A DNA stretch of 64,000 nucleotides from WTGU01 sp965200925 (GTDB taxonomy: Bacteria > Pseudomonadota > Alphaproteobacteria > UBA828): contig OZ241738.1 of assembly GCA_965200925.1 (NCBI GenBank), positions 3,038,001 to 3,102,000 of the forward strand, written 5' to 3'. The notes below the pieces were generated by a model. The model made no database searches. It was not told where the DNA came from and saw only the letters and a list, made by a program, of their open reading frames with translations. The translations under genes and the position numbers were made by a program. Below are positions 41,575-49,164 of this stretch, piece by piece. Every line of letters starts with the position of its first letter. Positions within the stretch are counted from its first letter, which is position 1.

Positions 41575-42761
41575 GGCGCGGCGACCGGGCGGAGCGATTC
41601 GATCGGATGGTAGCGGCCGTCTTCGCCGATGACGGTGAGGAACACCGCGTCCGACCCCTGGTTGTCGTCGGCGCCGTAACGGAGCGCAAAGCCGTCGATG
41701 TCGAAAGCGCCGGCCTGCCGCAGACTGTCCAGGAAACAGGCGCGGTCGACCCCGGGCCCGCAGCGTTCGAGGGCGGCGATCGCGAGGCGGCCGGCCAGAT
41801 AGCCCTCGAAGGAGACAAAGCCGGGAACGGCCTCCGGCGCCCGCGCGGCCAGCGCCCGGCGATAGGCGGCGGCGACCAGGGGCCGTTCGCCGGTGGGGAA
41901 GGGCACCACCTGGGTGACGAGGACCCCGGCGCCGGCCTCGCCCAGCGCCCGCGCAAGCGCGTTACTGCCGACGAAGGAGATGGTGATGAAGACGGGGTCG
42001 AAGCCGGTATGCCTCGCCCAGGCGATCAGCGCCGCCACCGGCTCGTAGGCGCCGATCAGGACGACCGCCCCCGGCTCGCCCGCGCGCAGGTCGAGCAGGG
42101 CGGCCTTCACGGCCGTGGTGTTGCGCGGATAGACTCCGATCGCCGCCGGCTCCAGTGTCCGCCGCTCGAGGGCGCGGCGGACGCCGCGATAGCCCGCCCG
42201 GCCGAACGAATCGTCCTGGTACATCACGGCGATGCGGTCGATGCCGAGGTCCCCGGTAAGGCGGGCGACCATCTCCTCGGTCTCCTGGTAGTAGGAGGCG
42301 CGCAGGTTGATCACGTTCCGCCACGCCGGGTCGCGCAGGAAGGCAGCGCCGGTGAAAGGCGCGACGTAGGGCACGCCCGCGTCCGCGGCGACCGGCACGG
42401 CGGAGCGCGAGGTCGGCGTGCCGACGGCGCCGATCAACGCGAACACCTCCTCCTCCGCGATCAGCCGGCGGGTGTTGGCGATGGCGGCCTCGGGCTCGTA
42501 GGCGTCGTCGAGGGTGCGCAGATCGAGCCGGCGGCCGTGGATGCCGCCCCGCCGGTTCGCTTCCGCGAAGGCCGCCTCGATCCCGAGCCGCATGTTCTCA
42601 CCCAGGTCGCGGGCGGGGCCCGTGAAGGCGGCGGACTGGCCGAAGAGGACGCGCGCGTCCGAGACTCCGGATTCGCCCGCCGCTCCGTCCGCTCCCGCCG
42701 CCGCGGCCAGCAGGAGGCCGGCGGCGAGCGCCGCGGCCCGGCGCGCGCGGCGGCGCTTCAC
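41571..42761 (-). CDS. Periplasmic LivK-type ligand-binding protein
   Basis: 396 residues from the GTG at 42761, with a signal peptide (RRRARRAAALAAGLLLAAAAGADG). Type I periplasmic fold: FGQSAAFTGPARDLGENMRLGIEAAFAEANR, ALIGAVGTPTSRSAVPVA, RNTTAVKAALLDLRAGEPGAVVLIG split over the hinge. No permease or ATPase gene is nearby; instead both neighbours are signalling genes with 4-base overlaps. It is therefore probably the sensory subunit of the histidine kinase. Similar in sequence plan to the protein at 59126-60415. Ligand unknown. Confidence 0.85.
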   Translation of the reverse strand: MKRRRARRAAALAAGLLLAAAAGADGAAGESGVSDARVLFGQSAAFTGPARDLGENMRLGIEAAFAEANRRGGIHGRRLDLRTLDDAYEPEAAIANTRRLIAEEEVFALIGAVGTPTSRSAVPVAADAGVPYVAPFTGAAFLRDPAWRNVINLRASYYQETEEMVARLTGDLGIDRIAVMYQDDSFGRAGYRGVRRALERRTLEPAAIGVYPRNTTAVKAALLDLRAGEPGAVVLIGAYEPVAALIAWARHTGFDPVFITISFVGSNALARALGEAGAGVLVTQVVPFPTGERPLVAAAYRRALAARAPEAVPGFVSFEGYLAGRLAIAALERCGPGVDRACFLDSLRQAGAFDIDGFALRYGADDNQGSDAVFLTVIGEDGRYHPIESLRPVAAP

Positions 42762-43180
42762 TGGTCCCTCCGCTTGACCAGGGTCAGGCGGTTTTTTCCC
42801 TCCTCCCGCCGGTAGCGCGCCTCGTCCATCATGGTGCGCACCAAGTGGATGCCGAGGCCGCCGATCGGGCGATCCTCGATCGTCGAATCGAGGTCCGGTT
42901 CCGGCGCCTCGGTCAGCGGGTCGAACGGCCGCCCGTCGTCGGCGATCTCGATGGTGAGCATGTCGGCCGCGGAGGCGATCTTGATCTCGATCTCGTGGAG
43001 CGCGCCGTCGTCGTGCGCGTGATTCACGATGTTGACCCCGAGTTCCTCCAGGACGAGCTTGACCTGGAAGGCGAGGTCGGGAGGCCACGCCTGTCCCTGC
43101 GCGAAATCTTCAACGGCGGCGTCGAGGCGCGGGAGTTCGTCGAGCCTGGTTTCGATACGGAGGGAGAGCGCCGCGCTCAT
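42758..43180 (-). CDS. RsbW-like anti-sigma serine/threonine kinase
   Basis: 140 residues, GHKL ATPase fold of the SpoIIAB/RsbW type: N box KLVLEELGVNIVNHA (~41-55), G1 box IADDGRPFDP (~79-88), G2 box IGGLGIHLVRTM (~106-117). Usually phosphorylates an anti-sigma antagonist or sequesters a partner. Coupled by four-base overlaps to the SpoIIE-type phosphatase before it and the binding protein after it. No STAS-domain antagonist or sigma factor is present in the operon. Confidence 0.88.
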   Translation of the reverse strand: MSAALSLRIETRLDELPRLDAAVEDFAQGQAWPPDLAFQVKLVLEELGVNIVNHAHDDGALHEIEIKIASAADMLTIEIADDGRPFDPLTEAPEPDLDSTIEDRPIGGLGIHLVRTMMDEARYRREEGKNRLTLVKRRDQ

Positions 43181-44376
43181 CCGCCCGTTCCGGCGCGGTG
43201 GAGCGTCAGGCAGGTGATGTCGTCGGATTGCGGCGCGGCGCCGGCGAAGGCGTGGACGGCCGCGAAAACCGCCCCGGTGGCCTGCTCCGCGTCCTGCGGC
43301 GGCGCGCCCTCGAAGACCCGCTCCAGGCGCTCGGTGCCGAACAGTTCGTTCTTGCTGTCCTCGGCCTCGGTGACGCCGTCGGTGTAGAACACCACCGTGT
43401 CGCCGGGCGCGAGTTCCGCTTCGTGTTCCTCGTAATCGACGTCGGGCGTCAGCCCGAGGGCGAGGCCGCTGCTCGTGGGCAGTGCCTCGGCACTGCCGTC
43501 GGCGTGGACGACGAGCGGCGGGTTGTGGCCGCCGTTGGCGTAGGCGAGCCGGCCGCTCGCCGGGTCGAAGACCGCGTGGAACACGGTGACGAACATCGTG
43601 GCCTCGTTGTCCTCGACCAGGAGCTGGTTGACCTCGCCCAGCACCGCGCCTGGGCCGCCGCCGCCGATGGCCGCGCCCTTCAGCTGCGTGCGGCTGGACA
43701 TCATGAACAGCGCCGCCGGGACGCCCTTGCCCGAGACGTCGGCGATGGTCAGGCCGACCCGGCCCTCCTCGAGGCGCACCACGTCGTAGAAATCCCCGCC
43801 CACCTCGCGGGCCGGCTCCATGTTCGCGAATATCTGGTAGCCCTCCCCGCGGGGGAACTCGGTGGGCAGGATCGACTGCTGCATCTTGTTGGCCACGTCG
43901 AGCTCGTTCTGGATCGACACCAGCCTGTCCCGCGCCTCCAGCGCCTCGCGCCACATGACGAGATGGCGCAAGGTCCGTTCGACCGTGACCTTCAGGTCCT
44001 CGAAGTCGACGGGTTTGGTGACGAAGTCGAAGGCGCCCCGGTTCATCGCCGTGCGGATGTTCTTCATGTCGCCATAGGCCGAGACGACGACGGAACGGAT
44101 GTTGGAGGTGACGCTCGGGATCTGTTCGAGGAGCGTCAGCCCGTCCATGCGGGGCATGTTGATGTCCGAGAGCACCATGTCGATCTCATGGTCCTCGTTC
44201 AGCCGCTCCAGCGCTTCGACGCCGTTGTGGGCGAAGACGAACGTATAGCGCCCGCGGCGAATCTCGCGGCGCATGCGTTGCAGCACGAGCTGTTCTAGGT
44301 CGGGCTCGTCGTCCACGACGAGGATCTTGTACGGGCCGCCGCCGAGGGGCGATGCGGCGTCCTGCTCCTCTGCCAT
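43177..44376 (-). CDS. Response regulator with SpoIIE/PP2C-type phosphatase output
   Basis: 399 residues from the ATG at 44376. Receiver domain (~15-140) with DDE acidic pocket, phosphoacceptor Asp71 in LSDINMPRMDG and Lys in FVTKPVDF; short coiled-coil linker; PP2C/SpoIIE phosphatase (~190-398) with REVGGDFYDV, ADVSGKGVPAALFM, YANGGHNPP, FYTDGVTEAED and SDDITCLTL. An RsbU-like output suited to reversing the RsbW-like kinase encoded next. First gene of a four-gene operon in which every junction is a four-base overlap. The upstream frame runs into tRNA-His and was discarded. Confidence 0.92.
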   Translation of the reverse strand: MAEEQDAASPLGGGPYKILVVDDEPDLEQLVLQRMRREIRRGRYTFVFAHNGVEALERLNEDHEIDMVLSDINMPRMDGLTLLEQIPSVTSNIRSVVVSAYGDMKNIRTAMNRGAFDFVTKPVDFEDLKVTVERTLRHLVMWREALEARDRLVSIQNELDVANKMQQSILPTEFPRGEGYQIFANMEPAREVGGDFYDVVRLEEGRVGLTIADVSGKGVPAALFMMSSRTQLKGAAIGGGGPGAVLGEVNQLLVEDNEATMFVTVFHAVFDPASGRLAYANGGHNPPLVVHADGSAEALPTSSGLALGLTPDVDYEEHEAELAPGDTVVFYTDGVTEAEDSKNELFGTERLERVFEGAPPQDAEQATGAVFAAVHAFAGAAPQSDDITCLTLHRAGTGG

Positions 44377-44409
44377 CTCATTCCTCGGTGCGCTGACCCA
44401 CGGTGATGG

Positions 44410-44484
44410 GGCGAGTGATGGGATTCGAACCCACGACTCCCGGAACCACAATCCGGTGCTCTAACCAGCTGAGCTACACTCGCC
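44410..44484 (-). tRNA. tRNA-His (GTG)
   Basis: Complete cloverleaf on the minus strand: G-1, acceptor GCGAGTG/CACTCGC (perfect), D-arm GCTC/GAGC, anticodon stem CCGGA/TCCGG with loop TTGTGGT (anticodon GTG), T-arm GTGGG-TTCGAAT-CCCAT, discriminator C. The extra 5' G opposite C73 is diagnostic for tRNA-His. CCA is not encoded. Confidence 0.96.
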
Positions 44485-44682
44485 ACCGCCGCCCCCTATA
44501 GTGAAGCCGCCGCGCTCGGTCAAGGATTCCGCCCTTCTTGCGGTGCGCGAGGCCCGGGTACCGTCGCGCACCGGCGGAAATCCTTCCTTGTAGCGAGGAT
44601 TGCCATGAGAGTAGCATCCTCCCCGCGCCCGTTCCGGGAAGGTGCCCTGCGGGCCGTCCGGCAAGGGGGAGGGGGTCGAACC

Positions 44683-45771
44683 GTGCAAGACGATGTGACG
44701 TTTGTTCGCCCGATGCCGTTTCTCGCGGCGGCCGCCTTGCTGGTCGCGGGGTGCGGCGGCCTGCTGGACTCGTCGACCGCCGTCGACGCCCCGGCCCCGC
44801 CGCCGACTGTCGCGAGCGCGCCCGAGAGCGTCTCCGGTGCGGTGCCGGAGTCGGCCGCGGCGACCGGCACCGCCGTCGGCGAGATGGCGGCCCGGCAGCG
44901 CGGCGAGCTCGACGCCCTCGATGCCGCCATCCGCGACCGGCGGACGCGCTACGACGCCCTGCGCGAGACCGCGCGGCGCGATTCGGCGGATTACTTCGCC
45001 CAGGTCGCCGCGATTTCGGCGCGGCTGCGCGTCGGCACCACGCCGGGCAATCCGCTACTGGTGGGCCAGTGGAACGCCGCGCAAGGCGCGCTCGATCGCC
45101 TCCTGGCGGACGTCGCCGCGCTCAACACGCTCGGCAACGAGGTCGCCACCGATTCGGCGGCGGCGTCCTACCTGCTCGAATCGGTGCGCGCGACCTACGC
45201 CCTGCAGGGCGCGGTGGACGAGGACCATCGCCGCCTCGCCGCCATCGAGGACGGAATCGGCCGCTCGGTCGTGCTGATCGACCGGACGCGCCGCGAGGTG
45301 CGGGAGACGATCGACCGCTACACCGACTACGTCCACGAGGAGCGCCGCCGTCTGACGCGGCTCGGGAGGGCGATCGAGCGCGGCGAGTATGCGGCCGCCG
45401 CCGACGAGCGAAGCGCGCGGGCGGCGGTGCTCGCTTCCGCGGCATCGGACGCGCCGCGGGCGGCGCTCCCCGCGCGCCCGCCGCTGGTAGTCATCCGCTT
45501 CAGCCGGCCGGACGTCGACTATCGTGCGGCGCTGCGGACGGCAGTCGCGGCGGCGCTCGACCGCCACCCGGCGAGCACCTTCGACTTGGTCGCCGTCGCG
45601 CCGGCGGCGGACAACCCGGCCGACGTCGCGCGCGGCGCCGCCGCCAAACGCCACGCGGAGGAGGTGCTGGCCGCGCTGGTCGAGATGGGACTCTCCGAGA
45701 GTCGCGTCACCCTGTCCGCGACCACGAGCCCCGAAGTCAGCATCAACGAGGTCCGCCTCTACGTCCGCTGA
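44683..45771 (+). CDS. Lipoprotein with coiled coil and OmpA-like C-terminal region
   Basis: About 362 residues. A lipobox LLVAGCGG follows a short hydrophobic signal. Then a Pro/Ala linker, a long helical/coiled-coil region (~55-255), and a C-terminal domain: PPLVVIRFSRPDVDYRAAL, STFDLVAVAPAADNP, ESRVTLSATTSPEVSINEVRLYVR, reminiscent of OmpA-type domains though not a clear match. The GTG at 44683 has GGGAGGGGG upstream; GTG 44695 or ATG 44713 are possible. Exported to the envelope; function not known. Confidence 0.7.
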   Translation: MQDDVTFVRPMPFLAAAALLVAGCGGLLDSSTAVDAPAPPPTVASAPESVSGAVPESAAATGTAVGEMAARQRGELDALDAAIRDRRTRYDALRETARRDSADYFAQVAAISARLRVGTTPGNPLLVGQWNAAQGALDRLLADVAALNTLGNEVATDSAAASYLLESVRATYALQGAVDEDHRRLAAIEDGIGRSVVLIDRTRREVRETIDRYTDYVHEERRRLTRLGRAIERGEYAAAADERSARAAVLASAASDAPRAALPARPPLVVIRFSRPDVDYRAALRTAVAAALDRHPASTFDLVAVAPAADNPADVARGAAAKRHAEEVLAALVEMGLSESRVTLSATTSPEVSINEVRLYVR

Positions 45772-45800
45772 GGGTCCGTGCGCGGCCGAGGGGCGCACGG

Positions 45801-45925
45801 CGGGCCGGCCCGACGGTCGGCATCATCGACAGCCAGCCGGTCAAGACCACGGAGAGCGGTGGCCCGCGCGAGTTTGACACCGACAAGTCAAGGTCCAAGA
45901 AGGTCACGGGCTGCAAACGGCCTCA
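45801..45925 (+). mobile_element. IS5-type transposase fragment
   Basis: Encodes VGIIDSQPVKTTESGGPREFD...GCKRPH, matching the catalytic-Asp block of IS5-group (DDE) transposases (typically GIIDSQSVKTTESGG...GRKRH). Only about 40 codons survive and no terminal repeats are visible. It cannot be mobile; it marks an old insertion beside the exonuclease gene. Confidence 0.85.
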
Positions 45926-46032
45926 CGCGACGCGCATCGCCGGGGCGCCCACTGGATTTCTCCATCTGACACAATCCTTATGCAGCGAGGGTACCGAACA
46001 AGTCTTTCATGCGGCACCAGGGGAAGCCGGAT

Positions 46033-46924
46033 ATGCTGACGTTCAACTCGATCGATGTAGAAACGGCCAACGCTGATCGAGGAAGTATCTGCCAGATCGG
46101 CATCGTTCACGTTCGTGACGGTGAAATCAAAGATCAGTGGCAAACCTTAGTCAACCCGGAGAGTTGCTTCGACCCGCTTAATACCTCAATTCATGGAATC
46201 GACGCGAACGACGTCAGGAGTAGCCCTACTCTCCCAGAGGTGCGTGGCGAGTTGTGCTCTCGGCTGCGTGGCTCGGTTCTGGTAAGTCACACTTCATTTG
46301 ATCGTGTTGCATTTGAACGTGCCATGTTGCGGTACAACCTTGAACAGCTTCAGGTTGCATGGCTCGACAGTGCCAGGATCGCTCGTCGTGCGTGGCCGGA
46401 AAGCTACGGACGCGGTGGATATGGTCTCAAGAATATCGCGAAGGATCTCAACATCTCATTCAAGCATCACGACGCGCTTGAAGACGCCAGAGCGGCAGCA
46501 GAGATCGTGTGTCGCGCGTGCGCATCTACTGAGACAGATATAGAGGATTGGCTGCGCCGGGTTGATGACCCCATTTTCCCATCATCTTCCGGATCTGCGC
46601 CGTCATTAAAGCGAGAGATAAACGTGGAAGGGGCGCTGTATAGCGAAACAATCGTATTCACAGGCAAGCTCAGTGTTCCACGTCGAGAAGCGGCCGACAT
46701 GGCCGCAAAGATCGGATGCGACGTAGCTGACAGCGTCACAAAAAATTACCATGCTCGTGATAGGCATTCAGGACAAGAAGAAGTTGGAAGGTTACGAGAA
46801 AAGCAGCAAACACCGGAAGGCGGAAGTGCTGATCGAGAAAGGCTTGGATATTCAGATACTTTCGGAAGTAGATTTTTCCGAGCTCATGGGTGTTGAACTG
46901 CGAGCACGGAAAGCCAAGCCTTGA
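46033..46924 (+). pseudogene. DnaQ-like 3'-5' exonuclease with C-terminal BRCT domain, frameshifted
   Basis: From ATG 46033 (GGGGAAG upstream). DEDDh exonuclease: FNSIDVETAN (DxE), VSHTSFDRVAF, HHDALEDARAAAEI. Then a BRCT domain beginning YSETIVFTGKLSVPRREAADMAAKIG. After VTK, at the A-run 46740-46745, the frame is lost. The correct continuation, TMLVIGIQDKKKLEGYEKSSKHRKAE...ILSEVDFSELM, lies in another frame and ends at 46924. Removing one A restores the BRCT. Without it the frame ends at 46896 with unrelated residues. The exonuclease half is intact. A+T-rich; adjoins other debris. Confidence 0.8.
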
Positions 46925-47110
46925 CGGTGTTGACCGCGATCCCGAGGTCCCGAGCAACGTCCGTGAGGTTCAGGAGTTGCGCACTCCTGGCCGCCAGGAC
47001 GCGGAGGAAATCCCGGTATCCGGTCAGGTCGCCGACCTGCCGGAGTGTGCGCAAATCCCGTTCGAGACAGGTCTGGACGTAGCTGGCGGTGCCAGATAGA
47101 GTAGCGCCAT
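46890..47110 (-). pseudogene. Remnant of an AAA/DUF4143 ATP-binding protein
   Basis: The minus-strand frame reads SYVQTCLERDLRTLRQVGDL, then FLRVLAARSAQLLNLTDVARDLGIAVNTVKAWLSVL. This is the familiar DUF4143 segment of a large AAA ATPase family found in mobile and accessory loci. Neither the ATPase core nor the C-terminus is present. Confidence 0.8.
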
Positions 47111-47128
47111 GAAATGCACGATAGCAAG

Positions 47129-48502
47129 TCATGGCGGCTTGGCCGGCCCGTCGGCGGGCGGAAAACCGCCGCGGCGCGCGAAGCGAAGATAGCAGGCACC
47201 GAGGCCGGCGCCGCGGAGCGCGTAGAGCAGCGTCATCGCCAGCCACAGGCCGTGGTTGCCCAGCGGCTCGCGCCCCAGCCAGGCGACCGGTGCATAGACG
47301 GCGAAGGCCAGCATCATCGTGTTCCGCATGTCGGCGGTGCGGGTGGTGCCCGTGAACACGCCGTCGAGGAAGACTCCCCAGACGGCCACCAGCGGCAGCG
47401 CCACCAGCCAGGGCAGGAATTCGCCGGCTGCCGTGCGCACCGCCTCGATGTCGGTGAGGGCGCGGACGATCGCGGCGCCGGCCAGGCCGTAGACCGCCAC
47501 TGTGAGGACGGCCGCGAGCAGGCACCAGAGGAGGCAGGCGCGAACGGCGCGGCGCAGCTCGTCGCGTCGCCCGGCGCCCAGCGCGAGGCCGGTCAACGCT
47601 TCGACGGCGTAGGCCAAGCCGTCGAAGGCGAAATTGAAGAAGACCACGAAGTTGAGAAGCACCGCGTTTGCCGCCAGCACCACGTCGCCCTGCCGCGCGC
47701 TCAGCGTCGTGAACAGCGCGAACGCCGTGATCACGAACAGCGTGCGCAGGAAGAGATCGCGGTTGACGGTCAGGAAGCGGCGCATCCCGGCGGGGTCGAG
47801 GACGAAGCCGGGATGCCAGCGCCCGCCATGGCGGCGGACGAGGCGGTGCACGACGGCCCCGCCCAGCGCCAGCGCCGCGTATTCGCCGGCCACCGTCGCC
47901 CAGGCGACGCCGACCACCGCCATTTCGAAGACCGCCACCAGCACCAGATCGAGGACGATGTTGAGGCCGTTCGCCGTCAGCAGCAGCGCCAGGGCGGCGC
48001 GGGTATTCTGCATCCCGATGAACCAGCCGACCAAGGCGATATTGGCGAGGGCGGCGGGGGCGCCCAGAATGCGAATGGTGAAATAGCCCATGCCCTCGGC
48101 GGCGACCGCCGCGCTCGGCTCGATCAGGTGAAAGGCCAGCCGGCCGATCGGCCCTTGCAAGGCGAGGAGCGCGGTCGCCAGCACGGCGGCGACGAGCAGC
48201 GCCCGCGCCAGCGTCGCCAGCGCGCCATCCGCGTCGCCGGCCCCGCGCGCCTGCGCGGTGAGCCCGGTGGTTCCCATGCGCAGGAAATTGCAGCCGAAAT
48301 AGAGGGTGTTGAAGATCAGCGCGCCCACCGCCACCGCGCCCAGGAAATGCGGCTCGGGGAGATGGCCGATCACCGCCGTGTCGACCGCGCCGAGCAGCGG
48401 AACCGACAGGTTGGAGACGACCATCGGCCAGGCCAAACGCCAGATCCGCCGGTGCCGGCCGCCCTCGTCCGCCGCCGGCCGCGGAGGCCCGCCGCTGCTC
48501 AG
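47129..48502 (-). CDS. MATE-family efflux transporter (DinF-like)
   Basis: About 457 residues, twelve hydrophobic helices; MATE landmarks are WRLAWPMVVSNLSVPLLGAVDTAVIGHL, GFIGMQNTRAAL-like GWFIGMQNTRAALAL and NVLLNFVVFFNFAFDGLAYAVEAL (in part). Exports drugs or metabolites with Na+ or H+. No ATG precedes WRLAWPM. A CTG at 48502 overlaps the lolA stop as CTGA, giving MSSGGPPRPAADEG..., the same overlap length seen between ftsK and lolA. ATG within WPM would cost part of the first helix. Confidence 0.88.
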   Translation of the reverse strand: MSSGGPPRPAADEGGRHRRIWRLAWPMVVSNLSVPLLGAVDTAVIGHLPEPHFLGAVAVGALIFNTLYFGCNFLRMGTTGLTAQARGAGDADGALATLARALLVAAVLATALLALQGPIGRLAFHLIEPSAAVAAEGMGYFTIRILGAPAALANIALVGWFIGMQNTRAALALLLTANGLNIVLDLVLVAVFEMAVVGVAWATVAGEYAALALGGAVVHRLVRRHGGRWHPGFVLDPAGMRRFLTVNRDLFLRTLFVITAFALFTTLSARQGDVVLAANAVLLNFVVFFNFAFDGLAYAVEALTGLALGAGRRDELRRAVRACLLWCLLAAVLTVAVYGLAGAAIVRALTDIEAVRTAAGEFLPWLVALPLVAVWGVFLDGVFTGTTRTADMRNTMMLAFAVYAPVAWLGREPLGNHGLWLAMTLLYALRGAGLGACYLRFARRGGFPPADGPAKPP

Positions 48503-49164
48503 CGCACGGGCGCCTTTTCGCGCGGGTCGTCGAACACGAAGAGCGCGGGCTTCAGCGCGATGTTGGTTTCCAGGTCGAACAGGGAGACGACGGTGACCAG
48601 CCCCTGCGGATCGGTGACGCGCCACTGGCGCAAGGTCAGCGGCGCTTCCTCGAAAACCAGGGTGAGGCTGCCGGCGCCCGGGTCGTCGCCCCGCACCACG
48701 GTGATCTCGAGGCGCCCGCCGCCGCGCGCCAGCGCGGTCACCGTCAGGTCTTCGCCGAAGCGGATCTCCTCTCCCGCGAGGATGCCGAGCGGGGTGTCGA
48801 AGATCACCCACTCGTTGATCTGTCCGAGCTCTCTGTCGTGATAGTGCAGCAGGAACCCGTCGCCGACGATGAGCACGGGCACCGGCGGTGCGTATTCCAC
48901 GCGGAGTCGACCCGGCCGCCGCAGGTAGAGGACGCCCTCGGCGAGTTCGCCGCCGGGCGCCTCCTGGAGGAAGCGCGCCTTCAGCGATTCAATCCCGTCG
49001 AGATAGCGCTCGGCCGCGTCGAGCGCTGCCTTTCCGGCATCGTCGAGAACCGCCGGCGCCGCTTCCTGCGCGTACACGGGGGCCAGCACGGCGAGCCACG
49101 CGGCGAACACCGGGGCGAGCCAGCGCGCGGTGCGGCGCGAAGGGCCGGCCATGCGCTCCGTCAA
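48499..49164 (-). CDS. lolA: Outer-membrane lipoprotein carrier protein LolA
   Basis: 221 residues with a signal peptide ending PVYAQ. Periplasmic chaperone carrying lipoproteins from LolCDE to the outer membrane. The LolA core is seen in LESLKARFLQ-like IESLKARFLQEAP, LRRPGRLRVEYAPP, GDGFLLHYHDRELGQIN and TLRQWRVTDPQGLVTVVSL. It follows ftsK with a four-base overlap, an order widespread in alphaproteobacteria. Confidence 0.92.
   Translation of the reverse strand: MTERMAGPSRRTARWLAPVFAAWLAVLAPVYAQEAAPAVLDDAGKAALDAAERYLDGIESLKARFLQEAPGGELAEGVLYLRRPGRLRVEYAPPVPVLIVGDGFLLHYHDRELGQINEWVIFDTPLGILAGEEIRFGEDLTVTALARGGGRLEITVVRGDDPGAGSLTLVFEEAPLTLRQWRVTDPQGLVTVVSLFDLETNIALKPALFVFDDPREKAPVR

Noticed and set aside
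45801..45925. A functional IS5-family insertion sequence
   Set aside because: Only about 40 codons of the transposase remain and no terminal inverted repeats or target duplication can be seen.
46735..46760. Programmed ribosomal frameshift in the exonuclease-BRCT gene
   Set aside because: The needed shift is +1 at a plain A-run, with no canonical slippery heptamer in phase or obvious stimulatory hairpin; a simple indel is likelier.
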